Assembly: GCF_009727055.1 (NCBI RefSeq)
Contig: NC_052351.1
Coordinates: forward strand, 10,188,821 to 10,252,820
DNA from: Benincasa hispida
Lineage: Eukaryota; Streptophyta; Magnoliopsida; Cucurbitales; Cucurbitaceae
DNA length: 64,000 nucleotides
Reading direction: 5' to 3'
Shown: positions 22,172-33,792 of the stretch, piece after piece
How positions within the stretch are numbered: the stretch's first letter is position 1
Layout of the letters: the number at the start of each line of letters is the position of its first letter
Translations under genes and position numbers: made by a program
Notes under the pieces: model-generated
Told to the model about the DNA's origin: nothing
Seen by the model: only the letters and a program-made list of their open reading frames with translations
Database searches by the model: none

Positions 22172-23492
22172 TGTTAGCATTTTTCCTTTGGCCTTCGAAT
22201 GATATTAATGAAGGTCGTTGGTCTATCTTCTGATCAATAGATACTAATGCCTGAAACTACCTTGGCTGACTTTCCTTTATTCGACTAGAAGCTTTATTAT
22301 ATGATCTACGTAATTAATGAATTCTGAATTGAGCATATCCATACGGAAACTATTTCATTTTTTGTATTTAATTTTTGAAAATAAAGTCTATTCTCTCACA
22401 TTTTCTTACAATAGTGCATCTTTCTTAATTACAAAAGTTGAATTCTTAACCAAAATTTAAAAACAAAAATAAGTTTTTAAAAACTACCATTTTTTAATTT
22501 TCAAAACTTGGCTTAGTCTTTTGCAACATGGGTAAAAAGTGAATAAAAAAGCAAGAAATCTAGACGTTGAAGAGGTATTAGTAGGCTTAATTTTTAAAAT
22601 CTAAAAACTAAAAACTAAATGTTTATCGAAGAGGATTTAATAAATTGGCGGTTGAATTTCCAACAACTTAGGAAGCTCAGTTTTTCTTAATCCAAAGTGA
22701 GAAAATAACATAAGAATTTAACAACATTCCTTTAATATGCAACAATATTATAAATCATCGAGAAGATAATGGACTGCCGTAATACGTACAATATTGGTCA
22801 AGCTCTTGATAAGGTGAGAGTCAGTTTTGCTGAAAATTTCAAATGGGCTGGGCCATATGGATATGTTTAGGAATTCATCTCAGCTTCCTGCAAACAAGAA
22901 AATGTCAAAAGTCAGGGATGAGTCCAGTCAATTCCATGGAATAAAATGTCATTGATTATTATTATTATCTAAGATCTCTGAACATCATGACTAGTTCTTT
23001 GAGCAAACCTAGTCCAAATTTTCGATTCATTTCAACAAGGCGCAATTTCATTCGACCTTCCTCCAGCTATGTTCTCTTAGACTTCATTATCAACTCAATC
23101 CTAGCTTCAGAAACTTTTTTCAAACTCAAGAAACCCCTACAAGCATCTTGAAGAGACTGTAGTTGACGATTTTCAACTTACCATAGGATGATCAGTGGGG
23201 TTCTATTTGTTCTCGACTCGACGATACCTATATAAAATGAATAAGGTCTTGGTTACATCAGTGATTGTGCAGCGAATTTCATATATGACGCTTGGTCGTC
23301 ACCTTTCTTTGCCGCATCATCAGTCACGCCGTTCAGTGTAGGCCGTCCTTGATCCATAGCCGGTAGAACAGGTTCTTCAGTTCGTAAATGGAATTCTTTT
23401 GTTTGCCGTTGGCATGCAACAACATTTTACAGAGAATGATACAATCGATTGTTGGAGCACAAATTTTTGGGATACCTCATGGGAGAACTGAA
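22172..23492 (-). other. Upstream region with a duplicated fragment of an unidentified gene
   Basis: From about 22880 to 23440 the minus strand carries blocks that recur, diverged, at about 37980-38440 upstream of the intact CRK. The splice-acceptor-like block CATTTTCTTGTTTGCAG recurs near 33960-33990 as well. One minus-strand frame (about 23170-22975) reads LQDACRGFLSLKKVSEARIE, followed by a stop and LEEGRMKLRLVEMNRKFGLG, a charged, helical-looking sequence. I do not recognise the source gene. The fragments point the same way as the CRKs, so they may be the end of a neighbour that was duplicated along with them. The Copia element at 23498 cuts off its left-hand continuation. Confidence 0.45.
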
Positions 23493-23497
23493 GAAAG

Positions 23498-23758
23498 TGT
23501 TAGAAAAAAAACGTGGAGGACAAATATGAAAAAATGAGTAGATGTATTTTCCATTCAATTAAGCATATCTTTATATAGACTTACAAATATAACTATAGGA
23601 ATGCGGTTTAAAACTATAAATGTCATCAAATGCTCATAACTCACATAACTCCTATAACTCAAAAATCACTATTGGTTACAAAAAAACTAAAAGTCACAAA
23701 ACCCAAAAGTCACACTAAATGCCACAAATAAAGTTTAATAATGACAAACTTTTCAACA
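23498..23758 (-). repeat. 3' LTR of the Ale-type Copia element
   Basis: 261 bp, TGTTAGAAAA...TTTCAACA on the plus strand. It is full length relative to the other LTR and starts directly beside the GAAAG target duplication. Confidence 0.92.
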
Positions 23759-23763
23759 CCCTC

Positions 23764-26700
23764 TTAAATTTGATTTGTTACACCAAGTAAACTCCTCATT
23801 TTGATAAAAGTCTCCAACTTGAGGGGCTTTGTGAAAATGTCCGCCACTTGGTCTTGTGACTTGATATATTTGAGTTCTACTTCTTTCTTCGTAATGTAAT
23901 CCCGAATGTAGTGAAATCGGGTATCAATGTGCTTGTTCCTCCTATAAAATACCGGATTTTTGGCTAAGGCAATGGCCGATTTGTTGTCAACAAAAATCTC
24001 CATTGGACTTTCCATTTGAAACTTCAACTCCTTCACTAAGTTTCTTAGCCAAATTGCATGACCACATGAAGTTGCTGCGACGTACTCTGCCTCGCATGTT
24101 GATAATGTGACTATGAGTTGCTTTTTTGATATCCATGTGAACGCTGTTTCACCAATAAAAAAACACAAACCCCGTAGTGCTCTTTCGATCATCCAAATCA
24201 CTACTCCAATCACTATCACAATAACCAACAATATCAAAATTGCTAGAAGAGACATAGGAAAAACCATACCCAATCATCTCTTTGGTGTAGCGAAGTATCC
24301 TTTTTGCCATTTTGCAATGTGTTGCTGTCGGTTCCTCCATAAATCGACTAATAATTCCAACCGAATAAAGAATATTTGGTCTTGTACATGTCAAGTATCT
24401 CAAACTTCCAACCAAGCTTTTGAAATATGTAGAATTTACCTTATCTCCTCCATCTTGCTTAGTGATTTTGACTCCACATTCCATCGATGTTCCAACTAGA
24501 TTAGCATCATTCATATTGAACTTCTTGAGCACTTTTTTAGCATAGCCCTCTTGGGATATAAAAATCCCATCTTCACCTTGTTTGACCTCAATCCCAAGAT
24601 AGTAACTCATGAGACCAATGTCCGTCATTTCAAACTCCTTTGCCATCTCTCTTTTGAACTCATCAAACATGCTAGGATTGTTTTCGGTAAATACTAAATC
24701 ATCAACATATAAATAAATGATTAGTATGCTTTCACCTTGCATTTTGATGTAGAGGGCATGCTCATAAGGACACTTCATATACTTCTTCTCTTGAACATAC
24801 TTGTCAATCTTCGAATTCCATGCTCTTGGTGCTTGCTTTAAACCATTAAGTGTCTTCTTCAATCGAATCACTTTATCTTCTTCACCCTTGACTTCATAAC
24901 TCAATGGTTGTTCCACATAGACCTCTTCCTCAAGAAATCCATTCAAGAATGCCGATTTGACATCCATTTGATGTATCTTCCAATGATTATGGGCTGCCAA
25001 AGCAATAATCAAACGAATAGTTTCAAGACGAACAACAAGGGCAAATACCTCATCATAGTCGATGCCATGTCATTGGCTATACCCTTTCACCACTAGTCTC
25101 ACCTTTTGCCTCTCAACATCGCTATTGACTTTTCTCTTTGTCTTGTATACCCACTTCACTCCGATCGGGTTGTGCCCTTTTGGAAGCTTGGTCAACTCCC
25201 ATGTGTCATTTTTCTCTATCGCTCGAATTTCTTCATCCATTGCATCCTTCCATTTCTTGCTTGCAATGGCTTCTTAGAAACTAATAGGCTCACAATCACC
25301 AAAAAGACAATAGAGAATTATGTCATTTTGATTTTCATTTACCTCATTAAGTTCCCATAGACTTCGAGTTCCTCTTGGGTCAATTTCGTTCTCCGAATCG
25401 CTGGATGAACCTTCAGATGATGATCGATCGGTCGAATGAGGTGGCACTGAAATGGGCAAACCTTCACCTATTTCATCCCTGGTCGACTTATTTTCATTGT
25501 CTTCTTCAAAATATGGAAGGAAATCATACTCCTCCTCTTGTATATTCCAATCCCAAGAGGCTTTCTCATAAAAAACAACATCACGACTAATCATTACCTT
25601 CCCATTCAAAGGATTGTAAAGACGATAACCCTTTGAACTTGCATCATAGCCGATGAAGAAGAGTTTCTCGCTTCGATCATCGAGCTTGGTCATTTTTTCT
25701 TCTGACACATGAGCATATGCAATACTCCCAAACACCTTGAAGTGACCAATTCCGGGCTTTCTTCCGTTCCATGCTTCTTGAGGCGTCTTGTCAAGCATAC
25801 TTTTGGTTGGTGTTCGATTTGTCAAATAAACTACACAAGTTACGACCTCCTTCCAAAATTCCCTCGACATCTTCTTTGTCTTTAGCATGCTTCTTGCCAT
25901 GTTTAAGATTGTCTGATTCTTCCTTTCCACCACACCATTTTGTTGCGGTGTCCTTGGGACTGTTAACGAACGTCGGGTGCCTTTTTCATCACAAAATTGT
26001 TTGAACGCATTTGATGTGAATTCACCACCTCGATCGGTTGTCATGACCTTGATTGTAAGGTTTCTTTCATTCTCCACACGTGCCTTAAATCTCTTGAAGA
26101 TTTCAAATACTTCTGATTTTTCCTTCAAAAAGTACACCTATGTTTTTCTAGAAAAATCATCAATAAAGAGAAGGAAATATTTACTTTTACCATGAGACTC
26201 TGGTTTGATCATTCCACACATATCAGCATGAATGAGTTCTAAAGGCTTCTTTGCTCTTGTCATAGACTCCTTCGAAAAACTACTTCGATGATGTTTGCCA
26301 AGAAAACACCCTTCACACACTTGGTTTGGCTTGTGAATGTGTGGTAAGCCTCGCACCATCTTCTTCGACAAATCTTCTAAACTTCCAAAATTGAGGTGCC
26401 CGAACTGTAGATGCCATAGCCAAGAGAGATCTTCATAACACGTCTTTAAGTATTTTGGAACATCATTACATATATTCAAAGGAAACATTCGGTTTTTGGT
26501 CATGGAGACTTTAGCAATAAGTCTCTCATGATTATCCTTCAAATACAAATAATTGTTTTTCATTTGAACTTCAAAACCTTTCTCTAACAATTGTCCTACA
26601 CTCAATATATTATTTTTTACATTGGGAATGTAATAAACATTTGTATATATTGATTTTCTCTATTTTTAACCAAATGAGAATTTTACCTATTCCTTTGATG

Positions 26701-26830
26701 GCGGCCAAAGAATTGTCTCCAAAGGCAATATTACCTTTCTCCATCTTGTTCAACTCCACAAACATCTCGCGTTTTCCACACATGTGATTCAGGCCCCTGT
26801 GTCAAGATACCACATATTATATTGACTCTC
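23764..26830 (-). pseudogene. Copia Pol: protease end, integrase, RT and RNase H, lightly damaged
   Basis: On the minus strand the order is protease YLDTGA (about 26810) with a one-base deletion right after it, then pre-integrase WHLQFGHLNFGSLEDLS. Integrase has HADMCG, TDRGGEF and PQQNGVVERKN. RT has QMDVKSAFLNGFLEEEVYV and LYVDDLVF. RNase H has CEAEYVAATSCGHAIWL and VDNKSAIALAK, and the frame ends DQVADIFTKPL...TNQI. Damage after the protease: TAG for Trp in TWVYFL (about 26136), TAA near 25274, TGA for Arg in GYSQRHGID (near 25070), and one extra T in a T run at about 24150 before GETAFTW. Few lesions against 3 kb of coding sequence imply recent inactivation. Confidence 0.9.
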
Positions 26831-27834
26831 TTCTTCTCCCTTTGAAACCATAATAAGGTTCCATCCTCCTCTGCATAATTGGATTGTCCTTGATGGGTTT
26901 TTGATGTGCTAGCGGTTGATCGGTCCTGATACTTTCGATCAATCGACTCTGTTTGAGATGAGTAACACTCATTCACATAATGTCCATATTTGTTACAATT
27001 ATAACATTTTACTTGAGATTTATCTCTCCCGGACCTTCCACCACGTCTTCCATGACCTCGACCTCCTCTTCCTCTTGAGGATTCAGACGAGTTTTGAGAA
27101 ACATCGGTGTTGGATTCACCTCTTCCACCATGGCCTCGATCACCACGACCTTTTCCACATCCATAACTATTCTTCTCCTTGATTTTGAGTTGGAGAAGTT
27201 GTTCAACAGTCTCTGTTTGCTCCATCCTCCTTTTCTTTTTCTCCTCATAGGCTTGTAACGAGCCTATAAATTGTTCAATTGTCATGTTCTCAAGATCCTG
27301 TGTCTCCTCGATCGTCGTGACGATAATCTCGAACTTTGTATTTAAGCTTTGTAGAACCTTCTCCATGACACGAACATCGGTGATTTCTTCACCATTCTAT
27401 CTCAATTGGTTGACGACAACCATTACTTTCGTGTGATATTCCGCTATCACCTCCGTCTCCTTCATTTGTAAAGATTCAAACTCACCATGTAAGGTTTACA
27501 ACCATACATTTTTCACACGATCGGCTCCTCTATGAGTCGATTGGAGTTTGTCCCATGCCACCTTTGACGTCTCTGCATTGGCGATGGTCTCAAACGTATC
27601 TTCGTCCACCGATTGATACAAGATATAAAGGGTCTTCTTGTCCTTCTTTCTTGTCTCCTTTAACGCATCTCTTTGCGCTTGATTGGCTCTAGCTTCTGCC
27701 TCTTGAAAACCGTTCTCCACGATCTCCCACACCTCTTGTGCTCCTAGTAACACTTTTATCTTGATGCTCCAATTGTCATAGTTAAGCTTGGTAAGCATTG
27801 GTAGTTGAAGTGAACCTATCCCAACGTTGGCCAT
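26831..27834 (-). pseudogene. Copia Gag with RGG-rich region and zinc knuckle
   Basis: The start ATG at 27834 gives MANVGIGSLQLPMLTKLNYD, a typical Ale-lineage Gag start (the longer upstream frame includes LTR sequence). The UBN2-like core ends at a TAA near 27496, where Gln is expected. A second stop occurs near 27400. The frame resumes through RGRGGRGHGRRGGRSGRD and the CCHC knuckle CYNCNKYGHYVNEC (about 26960-27005). Gag builds the particle and binds RNA. With two stops this copy is defective. Confidence 0.88.
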
Positions 27835-27857
27835 TTTTCTCTCAATATTTTCTACTA

Positions 27858-27869
27858 GCTCTGGTACCA
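27858..27869 (-). other. Primer binding site of the Ale-type Copia element
   Basis: TGGTACCAGAGC on the minus strand, three bases inside the right LTR. It differs by one base from the tRNA-iMet consensus TGGTATCAGAGC. Confidence 0.85.
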
Positions 27870-27872
27870 CTA

Positions 27873-28057
27873 TGTTAGAAAAAAAAACGTGGAGGACAAA
27901 TATGAAAAAATGAGAGATGAATTTTCCATTCAACTAAGCATGTCTTTATATAGGCTTACAAACATAACCATAAGAATGCCAATGGTTTAGAGCTATAAAT
28001 GTTATCAAATGCTCATAACTCACATAACTCTTATAACTCAAAAATCACTTTTCAACA
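27873..28057 (-). repeat. 5' LTR of the Ale-type Copia element with 76-bp deletion
   Basis: 185 bp against 261 bp in the partner. The missing part lies between AAAAATCACT and TTTTCAACA. Both termini and the adjacent GAAAG duplication are intact. Confidence 0.92.
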
Positions 28058-28062
28058 GAAAG

Positions 28063-30109
28063 ATAAAAGATTAATGAAAAGGAAGGAAAATGGTAAAAAA
28101 TTAGCAGATTTAGATTTTCACCTTATAAAATTCGCACGCTTTTTTGAAATCTCGTAGAATTAGTTTTTCTCACTTCATCTCGGACAAGACTACAAAGAAT
28201 TAAAAAATCAATTTTTTTCTAACTTATTGATTCTTTGAGCGTTCTCTCTACATCTCTCCTTATCATGCATAGAGTCTTTTTACACAGATTTGCTAATTTT
28301 TTTAGGTAATCTTCCCAAATCTTATATTATTTTCAAATTTTCTCTAAATTCGGTTATGTTTACTAAATATTATATCAAATTATTATGCAATCTTCAAATC
28401 TTTAGCATAAATTATGCTTTCACAATTATATGAATTTCCAAAATTCCAAATGGGTTTTCTAATGATCAAAATAGATTTTCCAAATTGATTCAACATTTTT
28501 AAATTTTGGGAAATATCAAATTTTTCGAAAAATTGGGTAAGATTTGGGATATATATATATAGAATGTTAGTGTTAATCCTGTCCGAGATTCCATCGAGAA
28601 AGCTCAAATATATGAATCTCAGTGTTAATTATGTCTGGTATAGAATCCCAATGTTATTTTGCCCGAGATTAGCGTTGAGATGTACATAATCTCAGTGTAT
28701 AATCTAGCCTGAAGTACCGAGAAAACCCAAGCGATAAGTTAGAAAAAGTTGATTTTTTAAATTAAAAATATCGTGGTCGATCTCGTTCGAGATGGACCGA
28801 GAAAAACTATTTTTTGAGTTTTTTTTTTTTAAAAAAGCTAGTTTTATAAGGCAAAAAAAATTAAACGTGCTATTTCTGTTAATTTCCCGAAAAGGAATTA
28901 GGATTGATTTGAAGTGGCCCATGTTTATTGTTGTTGTATCCTTGTAACCGAGGGTGATTGCGTTAAAATTTAGGTCGGACCACTACTTTTACCTTACCAA
29001 CATTGTTTCTTAAAATGTGATAGATTCGTAATTAAAAGTGATAAAAAAATTAGGCAGAGAAATCTTCATTGTACCTGAGTACGACATTATTATTATTTTA
29101 AAATGATAAAAACTTTTATAATAGTTCGTAAGTCATAATAATCTATGTTTAGGGTGATTTTAATCGAAGGTGACGTTTGCCAAAACGTAATAAAAATTGG
29201 TGTAACCATAATAAAATTTTATTGATGGATTAGTTGTAATGAGTCTGAATTACAATTGTAATTTGATCGCTTTTGATTGCATTTACTTAGAATTATGAAT
29301 TTTGTTGCATTTACTGTTACCATTACCTCTGAAGGTCAAATGATAACGATAATAGTAAATGTATCAAAATTCATAATTTTTTCTCTAAAATAGTAACAAT
29401 AATGGTAACTACCATAACGATAATAGTAATAATATGACGTAATTTCTAAACGTAATTGGATTAAGCATGCTCCGCTTGTCAATCTGTTTGTGTTTTTTTT
29501 TAATTACAGTTTGGAAGTTGACCCCATGTGTCAATATGGATGCAAAACACAAGTAAGCAACACCAAATGTAATCAAATAGAATCCACTTTTCACATTACC
29601 ATTAATTTATTACGTTTTCATTAGAGTAAACGTGACTTGAGTTATAATAATATTTGTTTGGAGTAGAAATTAATAAACACCATAACAAAAGAGATTTGTA
29701 ATAATGATATTGTAATTAAAGGTCATAATAGTTGGTGATTGAAACTCTAAATATGGAGTGGACTATAATATCCCACTCTACCCACTTGGAGTTATAGCTC
29801 AAATGCCACAAGTCCCAAAATTTCCATCTGCAACCATTAAGTCCATTAAATCTAAAATTTGAATACTTTAATCCTTGAAATTTTCAAATCTGACAATTTT
29901 AAATTGACAACAAATTAGTCCCTATGTAAGAAATTTCATCCAACTTAATTATCCATCTTGATGACCTACTTAATCTTTATAATTTATAAACAAACCCTTA
30001 ATTAATTATATTAATCAACATGTGATGGAACATTTATCAATTATGAAAGTATTCGAGTTGAAAATAGGAAAAGAAAAATATGTTACATGAAGTTTAAGCT
30101 TAATGCAGA
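28063..30109. other. Intergenic, AT-rich, no gene seen
   Basis: No coding region is supported. Short imperfect repeats of AATCTCAGTGT and GTCCGAGAT lie at 28560-28800. A hairpin-forming inverted repeat lies at 29291-29378. The last 100 bp are the likely 3' untranslated region of the CRK ending at 30110. Confidence 0.6.
29291..29378. repeat. Inverted repeat with ~37-bp arms and a short loop
   Basis: AATTATGAATTTTGTTGCAT (from 29291) pairs with ATGTATCAAAATTCATAATT (ending 29378). Each arm runs on through about 37 bp with roughly six mismatches and a loop of about 14 bases. The surrounding AT-rich sequence with repeated GATAATAGTAA words suggests a miniature transposon remnant. Confidence 0.6.
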
Positions 30110-33100
30110 TTACAAGACCTCCATCCCAATACAAGACCTGCTTGTTGATTCTGCTTCACCACAAGGGCTCTCAGATAGACTATGCTGAGATCCTTCTGTG
30201 TAATCATCAAGATGCTGTGGCAAGTTTTTGGTATCGCTTTGCAACCAAAATCCGGGCCGCAAAGGTACAGGAAGAGTGAAGGAGTTGTTCTTGAGCATGA
30301 GAACAACTGAAGCCATGGTGGGTCTACTTGCTACATTTTCTTGAACACATAATAATCCAAGATGGATGCATCTGATGATTTCATCAATGCAAGTTCTAGC
30401 CAGTGTTGGGTCTATGATGGCTGTCACATTCCCTTCCATCCAGTTTCTCCACGTCTGCCATGGCAAATTTGTGTTGAACATTATAAGAAAATAATATATC
30501 TTCAAAAAAAAATAAAAGCATTTATACTTGCATAGCTCAGAAGATGCTCTGTATTTTCTCCCTCTTGAAAGCAACTGTTCTTTTGGCCACTTATGATCTC
30601 TAGAAGAAGCACACCAAAACTAAACACATCCGATTTCACTGAAAAACGTCCATACAATGCATACTCTGGAGCCATATATCCACTTGAAATAAAAAAACAT
30701 TAAGTTCAATATTTGTCAAGCTAAATTTCGTAGAAAATATATGAATTGAATGACATTATATAAGTTCAAGTTCTATTAAAACTTACTATGTTCCCTTAAT
30801 TTTACTTGTATCACCATGAGTTTGACTGATTGAACACAATCTTGCCATTCCAAAATCAGTGACTTTTGGATTTAGCTCTGCATCCAATAAAATATTACTA
30901 GCCTTAAGATCATGATGGATCACTTTGAATCGAGAATCTTCATGTAAATACATGAGGCCGCGACTGATGCCAACTACAATTTTGTATCGTCTCGACCAGT
31001 CCAAATATTCACGTTGAATTGGATCTACATTTTCATTTAAAAAGTACATGGCTGCTTTTAGCTAAAGTGAATAGAGAATGTGAACAAACTTTTAACTGGA
31101 CGGCAAGTTTATGAAAAGATGCATGAGAACAAAGAACAAGGTGTAAACCGGTACCAAAGATGAAACGATCTAAGCTTGAATTAGATAGAAACTCATAGAT
31201 GAGAAGCCTTTCGTTTCTCTCAAAGCAAAAGCCAAGTAGTCGAACCACATTCCGGTGTTGCAGCTTGGCAACCAGTAAAACTTCATTCTTAAATTCGAGG
31301 TCTCCCTGTTGCGAACCTTGAGTTAGCCTTTTCACAGCTATTTCTTGTCCATTGAAAAGCTTACCCTGAAGATACATAAAAAGGGGCAAAATCTTAGAAG
31401 GCTTCTACCCTGCTGAAACAAAATGCCATACTTTGACGGTTTAAGATTGTTCTATTTCATTCAATTACCTTATAAACAATACCAAATCCACCTTGTCCAA
31501 GTTTATTTGAAACAGAAAAGTTATCTGTTGCATCTCTAATCGTCTTGAAATCATATTGCAATAAATTCGTGGGGCTAATGTCATCATCACTAGCTTCACA
31601 AATCACAAGTAGTATTATGGTGACAAGAGTATTAGCAATTTAGCAGAAATTTTACCCCCCAAAAGAAAATTAGGCAATAGGGATTGAAGAAAAGAAAATG
31701 GCTTTACTCTCAAGTTTTTCCCTCAACTTTTTGGATCTCAAAAAGGTGTAGATGCCGATGGCTAAAACGAAAAGAGCCACAAATGGGAGAACTATTACAA
31801 TGGTAGTTTGCATGGCGTTCTTCTTCATTCCTGAAAAAACAAAAGACATCTCTTTCTAATTGATCAAAAAACTTAAGTTGATGGGTGAAGGTAAATTCAA
31901 TATTATATCATCTAAGACTCCCCTCACTCATGGGCTTGAAATATGTAGAAGGTTCAACAAATGAAAAAAAATATTAATTTGGGAGACAATAATATTGTAG
32001 AGGTTCCAAAATAGGACCTCCTGCACCATCTGCTCTTATATCATGTTAAATCACTAATTGATCGAAAAATTTAAGTAGATTGGTGAATGTAAATTTAATA
32101 TCACATCATCTAACAATTAAAAGTGTGCATATCACTTTTGATAATACTTAAAACCCTAAAAATGAAAAGAAAATGTTGAACTAAAAATAACAAAGGGAAC
32201 ATAACCATCTAAGAAGCACGGACACCGACACACGACACGGCGACATGTCAATTTTCAAAAAAGTAGGACACGACACGTCGGGGACACGTTATTTTTTTTA
32301 TTAAAGAATTAAATATATGTCGTGAAATAAACATATTGGGAAATATTCCATTTAAAAACACCATTAACAACCATACAAGATACAACCACAACCATAGATA
32401 AGATGACTAACGGTCCAATGTGGAGGTGTGGTGTTTTGGGTGTGGGGACTCGGGGAGTTTTGATATTTTGAAGAAAAGAAAAGTGGAAAGGAATAATATA
32501 TTTTGAGAAATTAAAATAAAAAACACAAAAACCTAAAAGTTTTGGGCTTGGGCTGATGCTTTTGGGCTGCTAACTTTAGTTTTATAAGCTTTCATTGTTT
32601 TTTCTTTTTAATTTTGCAGTGCCGTGTCCCAGAAGTGTCCCAACTGTGTCCCACCTGTGTCCTACATGTGTCCCCGCCGTGTCGGAAATTTAAAAAAATA
32701 ATAAAATATTCGACACGCCAGCTGGCGTGTCGGGCATGTCGGAGGCGTGTCGGGCGTGTCGGTGTCGGACACGTGTCCGACACTGACACTTGGCCATCTT
32801 AGGAGTGTCGGTGCTTTATAGATAACCATGAACCATACCTTCTGAAGACGTGGTAATGCTTGAAGGAACTAAAATTAGCGGCAACGGTGGTGGCAATTCA
32901 GCAGAAGGCTCAAGGAAGTGAGACACCTGATATCTAACGTTACAACTTGGTGAAAAATATCTCCAAGCTACCTTACAACATGGTGGAATTGTTTTGAACG
33001 CTGAATCTGAGCACGCATCACATTGTAGTTTAGACAAATCAGGTGTGCACTGCAGAAGTGCATATATCCTACCAAAGGCTTCTCCAAATATATCTCCAGC

Positions 33101-33625
33101 TGCATACTTCCGTACAGAACCACCTGAAGAAGCATTATCTTTCAACCTATCCAGCAATGTTCTCAGGTTCTGCTTGAACATATCTCTCTGTGTTTTGAAG
33201 TCGTTTGTTATCCATGATACGTATTGGGGTTCAACTTCCATTGCACCAAAAATAGGACGACTTGAAAAGCGTAGCATACAGATATCATACCACGCAATTG
33301 CCTCTTTCTGCTTAGGACATAGCTGTGTGAGAAGATATATAGAGTTATTAAGGCAGCTTCGACAACTATCAGGATTCGTATCTCCTCGGCAGAGCCCAAT
33401 AGCATTGGCTGATTCCAAGCTTTGACCATAGGAAAAATTGTACAAGCCATTGCCAGTATCTTTGGCAGTGGCAATGGAGGAGAGTACATGATCGAGATTG
33501 GTCTTATAAGTGCTGTTGCTAGTGAAGTTCCCTACTTCATACATGCAGACATGCTTGACCAAGACTGGCTGGGTGGCACAAATTCTTGCAAAGGAAAACA
33601 AAGCAAGAGGAAGAAAGAACGCCAT
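30110..33625 (-). CDS. Cysteine-rich receptor-like protein kinase (CRK), intact, non-RD
   Basis: Seven exons on the minus strand: 33625-32839, 31830-31708, 31593-31469, 31365-31155, 31024-30787, 30682-30532, 30454-30110. They sum to 1980 bp (659 residues, typical for CRKs). The protein has a signal peptide (1-18), DUF26-1 with C79-X8-C88-X2-C91, DUF26-2 with C193-X8-C202-X2-C205, a membrane span ([18 protein letters not shown]), G-loop [10 protein letters not shown] (336-345), catalytic Lys357 (IAVKR), H452-H453-D454 (HHDLKASN), DFG 472-474, [13 protein letters not shown] and RPTM. The Arg before the catalytic Asp is His, so the kinase is non-RD. All introns are GT-AG except intron 6, whose donor is GC (GCAAGT). 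Intron 1 contains a 613-bp hAT-like element. Expected at the plasma membrane in defence or stress signalling. Confidence 0.92.
32209..32821. mobile_element. hAT-like MITE in CRK intron 1
   Basis: Ends are CTAAGAAGCACGGACAC and, on the opposite strand, CTATAAAGCACCGACAC. It is flanked by an 8-bp duplication ATAACCAT (32201-32208 and 32822-32829). An 8-bp duplication is characteristic of hAT transposons. Many GTGTCGG, GACACG and GTGTCC copies crowd both subterminal regions, as in hAT elements where short subterminal motifs bind transposase. No transposase is encoded. The right end lies 17 bp from the donor site of exon 1. Confidence 0.75.
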
Positions 33626-33700
33626 CTAATGTTGGCTATAACAGGAGTTACAAAAACCCATAACATATCGGAGCTTCCCTTTTAAGATAAATCCATCAAA

Positions 33701-33792
33701 TATTTAAACGTCAGCCTTTGGACTTTGAATGATTATATTGAAGGTCGTTGGTTTATACTTCGACCAATGCTATACAAATTTAACCTTTGACT
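33701..33792 (-). promoter_or_regulatory. TATA-like element and W-box core of the CRK at 33625
   Basis: TTTAAATA on the minus strand at 33701-33708 lies 76 bp upstream of the ATG. The plus strand reads TTTGACT at 33786-33792, a W-box core (TTGACT) that WRKY factors could bind. Confidence 0.45.

Larger units (their letters stand above)
23498..28057 (-). mobile_element. Nearly complete Ale-type Copia retrotransposon
   Basis: It has LTRs at 23498-23758 and 27873-28057 and a perfect 5-bp target duplication GAAAG (23493-23497 and 28058-28062). A primer binding site is next to the right LTR, and gag and pol are on the minus strand. Total length is 4560 bp with short LTRs, as in the Ale/Retrofit lineage. 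The integrase, RT and RNase H are nearly full length but carry a few stops and shifts. The 5' LTR has a 76-bp deletion. LTRs look very similar by eye, so the insertion is probably recent relative to the other elements. It sits between two CRK loci, inside the duplicated upstream fragment. Confidence 0.95.

Noticed and set aside
32994..33425. 143-codon plus-strand frame opposite CRK exon 1
   Set aside because: Antisense shadow of a well supported exon. Similar shadows occur opposite the paralogues.
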